A DNA stretch of 64,000 nt from Diospyros lotus (taxonomy: Eukaryota; Streptophyta; Magnoliopsida; Ericales; Ebenaceae): positions 15,012,058 to 15,076,057 of the forward strand of contig NC_068345.1 in the NCBI RefSeq assembly GCF_014633365.1. Direction: 5' to 3'. This document shows, piece by piece, positions 56,900-64,000 of the stretch; the first letter of the stretch is position 1, and each line of letters opens with the position of its first letter. Position numbers and translations under genes: made by a program. Below the pieces are notes generated by a model. The model was given only the letters and a program-made list of their open reading frames with translations, did no database searches and was not told the origin of the DNA.

Positions 56900-57960
56900 A
56901 TTAGCGAACCAAAAACTGACTCATTAGCTTTTAATGAATCATCGTTATTAACATTTAATGACACATCTAAAACCATCATTTAACACCTCACCCCATCATA
57001 GGAATATCTCTATGTTCCAGTGATGATATGAAAGATCTTGGGAAGCGCATAGTAGCGGTCTAAGACAATATAAAAGGCAGTAGAGTTTAAGTTTAAGTGA
57101 GCCTATTATAGTTGATGATTATCTTGTACTATAATTCTTCTATCACTCAACGTTCTGACTTAGCGATAGTTATGGTGTGATAAACTTACAAACTCAGTAA
57201 CAATGTGTCAAATCTTATTAGCGTGACTAGATCACACCTCATGAAACACTTTCGTGATTAATCATACTGCATTACCTAAGGACTTTCTCGTCATAATAAC
57301 AGTAGACCACAAAAAATGTTCACCTCATTAGTGACAACAAATGTGACAAATCTCATCCTTAAACACTTGTTTACATGTACGAGTAATATAGAACCACATA
57401 GATAAACGTCACCACCTTGCAATTGGATGTTTTGATGCATTAGCAAATCTCTCACACTAATACACAAGACAACTATATTAGGTCAAGTTTAAGGACCAAT
57501 ACACAATCACAACTTGATGATAAGATTATTATCCACAATGCCATGTGATCAGTCATCAATATCACATTCAATGCATTGTTCTCCTATAGCCACCCATGAG
57601 TTTACTAGAGACATCCTCATGTCATATGGAATGTGACTTACCATCCCTAACCATTAGTTTCTCATACTAATCAAGGTGGTAATATTGTGTCGGTCCATAA
57701 TTGACTAATCAGAGTCCCTATCAGATTAATCTAAACACCAAGAATTTAAGAAATCTTGTTACTTGAGAATCTCGTCACATATTCTTAACATCTTAAGAAT
57801 AAGACTCTCACACAGAAAATCTAGGGACTCGTTCATATAACGAAGTGGAGAGTTTAATGAATGATGATAAACTTGCATTTTATTAATTCATATACAAATA
57901 TACATCACATGTATTAATTATATATGCTAGACATCATCTAAATCTAAAATTAAGGCACAT
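56900..57960 (-). repeat. Inverted copy of the repeat family at 58480-59800
   Basis: Read on the - strand, the block containing GACTCTCACACAGAAAATCT (57800 region) and the parts near 57640-57720 match 58925-59170 in reverse order. Recognisable words include CATATGGAATGTGACTTACC and CTTAAGAATAAGA. It belongs to the same family as three direct copies to the right. It is probably LTR-derived, but no pol sequence is attached. Confidence 0.5.
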
Positions 57961-58479
57961 CACTAACAACAACTTACATTTATTATGAATTTGATTATTT
58001 AATTAGCATAAGTTGTAACGTAGCCCCCCAATTTGTGTATTTTGAAGTATGGGTTTGGATGGTAATATCATTACCGATATGACTTGATGAAAAAATAAAG
58101 GGGAACAATATTTGTAAATGTGTCATTAGTGTTTCACTCCAATCCAAATGGTGTAGATTCAATTTAGAAATGATAAATGACAGTTGAAACATTGTTTTAT
58201 CATAAGGGCGTGGGTAATTTTATGCACGAAAAATGTTTTTGGAAAGTTACTAAATGGTCCATCATTTATGTTTTACGTATTCAACATGTTAGGGAATTGA
58301 AAACTCTCAAAGGGAAAGGAGAAGACGATGGAGTAGAAGATAATTTTAATTATGTTTTATTTATTCCTCATGTTTTTATTTATTTTTCACTACACCATTC
58401 AATGTATCTTAAGTTATTTGAAAAGATAAGTAGGGTGTGATAAATTTATGTTTATCATCTCAACTGGATGTTTTCTTTT

Positions 58480-60060
58480 CCATTTTTACATCTCGATTTT
58501 TCTTGCAAATAATAAAACAGTTATATCTTAATTCATATCTCTCCACTCTTATACGAATGAATCTATAAAGCTCTTGTTAAATACCTTATTTTTAAGTTGT
58601 TATGAATATTGTGATAAGATTCTTTAGTAGATTTCTCAAAGTATTCATAGTCCTTAGATTTCTCAAATTTGGACAGTGATTAATCAATTATGGACCAGCG
58701 CATGGTTTACTATATTTGATTAGTTTGGGATACTAATGATAAAGGATGGTGAGTCATATGTCATATTACATGAGATGAAGATAGTAAATATGTGGGTGGT
58801 TGAACTGTTAGTGTTTGTGCCCTAATGCTAGATATAGATGGCATCTGACATTTATAATTATGAGACTAATGATGTAATTCTTACAATATATAATAAAATA
58901 TGTTTTCATATTTTAAGGTCATATCTTCATTCATAGCTCTCCAATCATTATATATGAATGAGTCCTTAGATTTTCTGTTAAATGTCTTATTCTTAAGTGT
59001 TAAGAATACGTGACAATTGACCTTTGCATTAAGAATATCTTAATGATAATTTCCAATCCTTAGACTATCCAAAAGGGGACTATGATTAGTCAATTACGAA
59101 CTGCACATGGGATACCACATTTGATTAGTATGAGATGCTAATGATAAAAGATGGTGAGTCGCATACTATAATCCATGAGATGGTTGTATACATGTGGATA
59201 GATGTTAGTGAAATGCTTACTGAATGTGATGCACGTAATAGATCACATGGCTGAGAGGATCTATGGTCTATCATAGGCTTCAATTGTGTTACTAGTCCTT
59301 AAACCAAAGGTAACAGAATTGCCTTGTATGTCGGTGCCACAGATTTACGTTGCTAAGAACCATCTGGTTATCAAGTGGGAGATGCACTATGTGGTCCATG
59401 TGTAGTGGCATATGGAGGTAGGTGATTGCTAATGGGATCCATAAACTTTCGGCGTGAGGTAAACATCATATGCAACCAGTGGTGGTCTTGATTGTAAAAA
59501 TCCCTGGGTAGGGTATACTTGATTGGAAAGTGTTCTGATATCAGAAATAGTTCTAATGTGTCGTCTCAATCTCACCACACTGATTTTGCATAGTCATCGA
59601 TTTAGTGAGTTTGATCAGTCCATGACTTTCACTCTCTCGGGATGATAATTAATGAAGGTATTGTAATGCACGAGAATCAAAAGCCCAAATAGGTTCTATT
59701 CTAAAGTGAGAGACATAATGCAAGTTGTCACTAAGGGTATTTCGGGATACATTGAGGAGATGGAGAGATCCTTGATGTAAACCAAAATGTTTGGTCAACA
59801 TCAAAGAGTTTGATGTGTCATGATTTCTACTTAGTAGTGAATCTAAAATGTCACACGCATATTCGGGTGTGACAGTTGACTAAGCGATTAAGGCTGAAAT
59901 CATCATTAAAAGTTAATGACGTTGCAGTTAAGAATTAACAGATCAGGTTAAATGATTAATTAATAAGGAGAAATCGTCAAGAGTTGACGTGCAGGTCGTT
60001 AAGAGTTAATAGAGGCTTTAGTGTCATTATGAGATAATGCAAGTGCTATTAAGAGTTAAT
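58480..60060 (+). repeat. Two direct copies of an LTR-like repeat
   Basis: Copy A (about 58490-58790) and copy B (about 58900-59180) align in order through TTCATATCTCTCCA or TTCATAGCTCTCCA, TTAAGTTGTTATGAATA or TTAAGTGTTAAGAATA, and GATGGTGAGTC. TGTTAGTGTTTGTGCCCTAA (58807-58826) between them looks like an LTR start. From 59880 the DNA repeats ATTAAGAGTTAAT-like motifs. Confidence 0.5.
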
Positions 60061-60590
60061 AGCGGGCCTATATGAAATTTCTAGAAGTTTTGGATAAGGG
60101 ACCAAAATGGTCGACAGCCTTGGAAGCTTTCGACCAGTTTCAAGAGAAACGGTTGACAGTTCCTTGTGAGCAATCGACTGTTCCTGTTATAGAGGGTCGC
60201 GATTCCACGATCCGTTTGTCGTTTGGGCAACGGATTTGGGGTACGTGGCATAGAGGACGACGGGAGGACGAGAGGCTCGAAGGTATGTGTCCTTTTTGTC
60301 GTCCCTTGGTTCCCTCTCTCTCCCCTAATCGATTTTGTCTGATTGGGTGGGTTTGGGCATCTAAGGTTTATGTATTTGATATATAAGCCAAAGAAGAGAA
60401 TGCAACTGTTGTTTTGAACTCTCACAAACTCTGGCTTGTTTTCTCTTCCCCATTTCAGAGCTTAAACACTCTTTAATTGCCCTTCTTCCATATCTCCTTA
60501 TTCGTCTATTGCTATAGTAGTAACCCAAGGAAAATAGTGAGATTGTTTTGGTTATTGGGTCTTTCATTTCGAACCCATTTCGAATCTCAG
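60061..60590 (+). other. LTR-leader-like sequence
   Basis: GC-richer DNA contains GATATATAAGCC (60378-60389), TATA-like, followed by a leader-like CT-rich region. The open frame at 60072-60386 crosses this region and shows no known domain. I take the whole as part of the LTR family around it. Confidence 0.3.
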
Positions 60591-60599
60591 CCTTAATAT

Positions 60600-60850
60600 C
60601 CCTCACTCTATCTGTCTATCATAAAGAGATAGTAGTGGGATTCACTATCTCATCAAAACGTGGACCTGAGGCCCATTCTATTTTCGGGGACAATTTTAGT
60701 CTACCCAAAAAGAAGTTCGGGAGCTGTCTTTTGGAGCAAATGTTGCTGTCTCGGGTGGATTTGAACCCTACATCAGCCTTCAATAGTTGAAAGGTAAAAT
60801 AACTAAACCCCTTACAGCATGGTTTAGATTTGGATAGCATGTAGACATCG
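60600..60850 (-). other. Segment with a tRNA-like B box, origin unknown
   Basis: On the - strand GTAGGGTTCAAATCCACCC (60770-60752) contains a good B box, GGTTCAAATCC. It is preceded by a possible anticodon-arm pairing (ACCTTTCAA and TTGAAGG around 60799-60780). A complete cloverleaf with an acceptor stem could not be drawn. It could be a decayed tRNA, a SINE head or inserted organelle DNA. Confidence 0.25.
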
Positions 60851-60959
60851 AAACGATTATTACAAGGACGTTTTTTGTTTATGTTTCTGCTGCCATTTTG
60901 TTGGTTTTTTAAAAAAGTTCTGAAAATGCGGCTAAATCCTTACATTAATACCCAATAGT

Positions 60960-61690
60960 TGGTGTTTCTCATCATGAACATTCATTGAATGTGACATTAA
61001 TAATAGATCACATGGCTGAGAGAATTAATGATTTACTATTGGTTGTAATTGTGTAATTAATCATCTGATTTGAAGTGACACAATTGTTTTGTATGCTGGT
61101 GTTGGAGATTTGATGTTGAGTGGAGCCATCGAATTGCAAGGTGAGAATGTTCACTATGTGATCTCTCTTCTACTGGCATATGGAGACAAGGGATTGTAGG
61201 ATAAGACCTATTAACCTTCGGCGCAAGGCGAACATCCTATGTGATCTTTGTTGATGGGTGATTGATAAAACCCTTGGCCATGGCTCTCACTCGGTTGGGA
61301 TGCTAGTTAATAGAAAAGGTTTTTACACATTAATCATAAGCTAGAATAATCTCACAAGAAGTATAACTTCATTGCCCTATAGGGTAGTCTTGATATATTG
61401 TTTGATTTCATTAAAGACATTTCGAGTTATTTTGAGAAGATCGAGAAATTTTCAAAATAGTCGAACAGTTTGATCAGTGTCAAAGGAGTTTGATGTTTCC
61501 TGATTACTATTTAGTTGTGAATTTAGAAAGTTACATTCCAAAAAACCCAAATGACCTGATTAGTGAGTTTGACTTGGTATATTGTTCATCATCATTATTA
61601 AGAGTTAATGGGGAGTTGAAATACCATTAAGAACTAATGGTTAATTAAAACACTATTAAGAGATAATGGGGTTTTAGGGGGATAAAAGAA
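60960..61690 (+). repeat. Third direct copy of the LTR-like repeat, partial
   Basis: This block matches about 59215-60060: AATAGATCACATGGCTGAGA, then GGCATATGGAG, then CTTCGGCG with AAGGCGAACATCCTATG, and finally ATTAAGAGTTAATG motifs. It lacks the first half seen in the other copies. Confidence 0.55.
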
Positions 61691-61820
61691 TAATATATAT
61701 GTTTATAAGCGGTACATATATAAAGTGGCAGTGGCGTGTAGGCGCATTAATGGGCAGGAGAAAAGCATTAAATGCTTGAAAAGTTGTAGGCACATTAAAT
61801 GTGCTAGGAGAAGGTGTGGT

Positions 61821-63605
61821 TGTAATACCCAAAATTTTCTAAAGAGACTCCACCGTAAATTATGTTGGGTTGTAAGTAGAATTATCAGAAGATTAGGGGT
61901 ACTACTGTAAATTTTCTCAATTGAGAGTGACTGAATTAATTGTGTGGAATGTCCTGGAGCATAGATGTCTAAGGAAATAGGAATGTCTCTAATGAGCATT
62001 TAGAGGCATGATTTTTAGCGTCGAAAGAAATCATATCAAAGATAGTTTTTAGTACAGCTATGGTTCGGGATGAGAAACCGAATTATCGTAAGGGACCTCT
62101 TGAATCAAGCCTCGCCGAAAAATTGCAGCTTCGCCGGAGCTGAGGCTTTATTGCACAAATCGAGGTATTTTTGCTATATTTTTCTCAAATCTAAGGTTGT
62201 AATCGGGTTCGAGAGGTCGAAATTAAGGGAGAGGAAAGCTTCTTTTGAAGCTTGGAGGCTCGGCAGCATCGCCGACGGCGAAGTAGCCACCGGAGAAGGC
62301 GGACCAGTCAAGCGCATGGTTGCACGTGCTCGCGAGTAGGAAGAAGGCGTGTGGCCTGCACGCGCCCGTCAGGAAAGAAAAGAAAAAGAAAAGAGAAGAA
62401 AAGAAGAAAAATAAAAAGAAAGTAGAAAAAATTTTGCAAAATTTCCAGAAAATCTAAAATTTCGTTTATGTCTTATTTTGTGAAAAAAATTCGAGAAAAT
62501 GCTAAATTAATTATTTATTTAAGTAATTTTGCTATTTTGGAAATAAGGAAAAAATAGGAATGTAATTTGAAAAATTTCAAGAAAATTTCAGAAGGTTAGA
62601 AATATTATTTAAAGAATATTAGTAAATAGAAATTGGTTATATGAAAGTTAAGATATTTATTATGTAATTTTGAGGAAATTAGACTTAGAAAATAAAGAGA
62701 AATTCTAGAAATTATGAGAAAACAGTAAATTAGCATTTTGGAATAAATTTAATGTTTTAGGAATCCTTGGGGCATGAGGATTGAGAAATAGCTCGTCTTT
62801 CGAGGACGACACACTTTTCGAGGTAACTTAAATTGTGGACGGTAAGTGTACTGTTACAAGAATTGATACGGTTATAAGTATTTATGCTTACACCCGATCT
62901 TCGAAAATGCCTTCATCATATTGACATGGGCTGATATGTATCCATCACGTAGACTGCACACATGACATGCTATGAAATGCATACGTACACGTTGATATCA
63001 TTGATCACATGCATCGTAGCCGTAAGGAGTACGAACTAGCATCGTTATTGTGCCAAGGGTGCCCCCATACACCTCGGCTTCGAAAGAGGTGGCCGTAGTA
63101 ATGGTAAGTGGCATGAGGGGTGCAGTTGACACCTACGATGAGTAAGACATTTCATACACACATGTTAAATATCTTGTACCATTACTTAGATGGTTCATCA
63201 TCTAATTCGGGTTTTGCCCTTGGAACATTCAACGTTCCAGTCGGGACTTGCAGTGATGGTACGGAAGTCGAAGATGTGTAGTGACGCGAGTCGTCAAGAA
63301 ACGAGCAAATGTGCCATGTTACGTTGTAGGACGAATATTTCAAGTATTATGTATGTTTTAAATTATCTTTAGAAACTTATGTATCAACTTTGTAATATGT
63401 GCCATGTTCAGTTATCTATTTATGAAATACTATGATCAGGTTTGATTTCAGCTTTCGCTTTATGAGATTTTATTTATCTTCAGTGCATAAATTATTTCGT
63501 CAAGCACTAGATAGGTCTAAGGGAATTTCGGGGTGAGGTAGTGTGAAAATTTTTTTTCTTAAATTCCCTAAGACATAACACGCCCTGAGTAGATGGGGTG
63601 TTACA
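61821..63605 (+). mobile_element. 5' LTR of a Ty3/gypsy element (Tekay/Del-like)
   Basis: This 1785-bp LTR starts TGTAATACCC and ends GGGGTGTTACA, directly followed by a primer-binding site. The termini match the solo LTRs at 10847 and 40430. The other LTR lies beyond the window, so the target duplication cannot be checked. The GC-rich frame at 62070-62339 is inside the LTR and is not a gene. Confidence 0.8.
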
Positions 63606-63607
63606 GT

Positions 63608-63619
63608 TGGTATCAGAGC
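63608..63619 (+). promoter_or_regulatory. Primer-binding site (initiator Met-tRNA)
   Basis: TGGTATCAGAGC begins two bases after the LTR end at 63605, the normal position for priming by initiator Met-tRNA. Confidence 0.85.
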
Positions 63620-63747
63620 TCAACCAAATAGAGTACCTAGAAAGGAGAATTTAGTCTGAACATTAGCACTAACATCGAGAATCTAAGAGGGTTAGAAGTA
63701 TCAACTCGAGGTCAACTAGGGATACTAATGGTAGTTGTGATGATAGG

Positions 63748-64000
63748 ATGGTGGGAAACTTCTCAGAACAAGTATTAGTCGATCATTGGGCACATCGTCT
63801 TGAGATCCGAAACCCAGAACCAGACGAAGGTATCATGGAGCATCTGATCCAAATGGAAGAAATCATCGATGACGTACCCACGAGTTACTGAATCTGGCCT
63901 GACCTAGTCCAGTTCCAGATAAATATGCTGGTTGGTGTTCTGGAAGACGATCTGCAAGACTTCGATGATTGGGTCCGGCAGGGGCGAACAATTTCCAGAA
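63748..64000 (+). pseudogene. Gag-like frame at the start of the internal region, cut by the window edge
   Basis: An ATG at 63748 (MVGNFSEQVLVDHWAHRLEI) opens 47 codons to a TGA (63889-63891). The same frame then stays open to the window end (VLEDDLQDFDDWVRQGRTIS). Its place just after the primer site and its acidic, helical character suggest gag, but no diagnostic motif is reached before the window stops. The internal stop suggests that the copy is inactive. Confidence 0.45.

Noticed and set aside
60072..60386. 104-codon frame, first considered as a small gene
   Set aside because: It runs into a TATA-like site and an LTR-leader-like region, and its overlapping frame on the other strand is equally long.
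62070..62339. 89-codon frame near a GC-rich block
   Set aside because: It lies inside the 5' LTR at 61821-63605, and a similar GC-rich leader occurs in the related LTR at 40430.

Overview
This window is nuclear DNA of a flowering plant. The evidence is split genes with plant-type introns, plant LTR retrotransposons primed by initiator Met-tRNA (TGGTATCAGAGC-type primer sites), chromodomain Ty3/gypsy elements, Ty1/copia elements, CACTA, SINE and MITE sequences, and AT-rich intergenic DNA. I cannot name the species. Most of the 64 kb is transposon sequence. Only two host genes can be supported.

Layout. 1-2.2 kb: the end of a CACTA-like element, MITE- and SINE-like repeats. 2.2-10.2 kb: a bZIP-family gene on the + strand (four coding exons, 3059-5257, 350 residues, At4g06598-like), followed by a decayed tandem copy of the whole locus (7340-10210) in which the bZIP copy is a pseudogene. 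A short reading frame of unknown function lies on the opposite strand downstream of each copy. 10.8-13.3 kb: a perfectly bounded 2.5 kb solo LTR. 14.0-21.8 kb: a chromodomain Ty3/gypsy element on the - strand, with a second, chimeric Ty3/gypsy derivative (16377-18938) inserted in its reverse transcriptase. 22.1-24.9 kb: a broken copia fragment interrupted by a minisatellite-rich insertion. 25.5-32.2 kb: a small non-autonomous LTR element (150-bp LTRs) with a 5-kb copia element inserted in one of its LTRs. 33.3-34.6 kb: a TIR element filled with TA-rich simple sequence and a solo LTR.

35.1-50.9 kb: a host gene on the - strand coding for an uncharacterised helical protein. Four exons (39419 down to 35100) read in frame. 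A probable first exon lies at 50914-50843, with E2F-like sequence just upstream. Its large introns hold a solo LTR, poly-C tracts and a Ty3/gypsy element (40258-48897), which itself carries a 2.6 kb solo LTR in its 5' LTR and a TIR element in its gag region. 51-64 kb: no gene was found. It holds a TIR element with an embedded solo LTR, a rearranged copia element (internal-LTR-internal-LTR), a cluster of direct and inverted copies of another LTR-like family, and the 5' LTR and start of a large Ty3/gypsy element that runs off the right edge.

Target-site duplications let the order of events be read. For example, the bZIP intron MITE is missing from the duplicate, and several elements sit inside others. 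No CRISPR, operon or other prokaryotic-type system is present. The most unusual item is the chimeric element at 16377-18938, whose single frame joins a gag start to about 775 bp of non-retroviral coding-like sequence and an integrase C-terminus.
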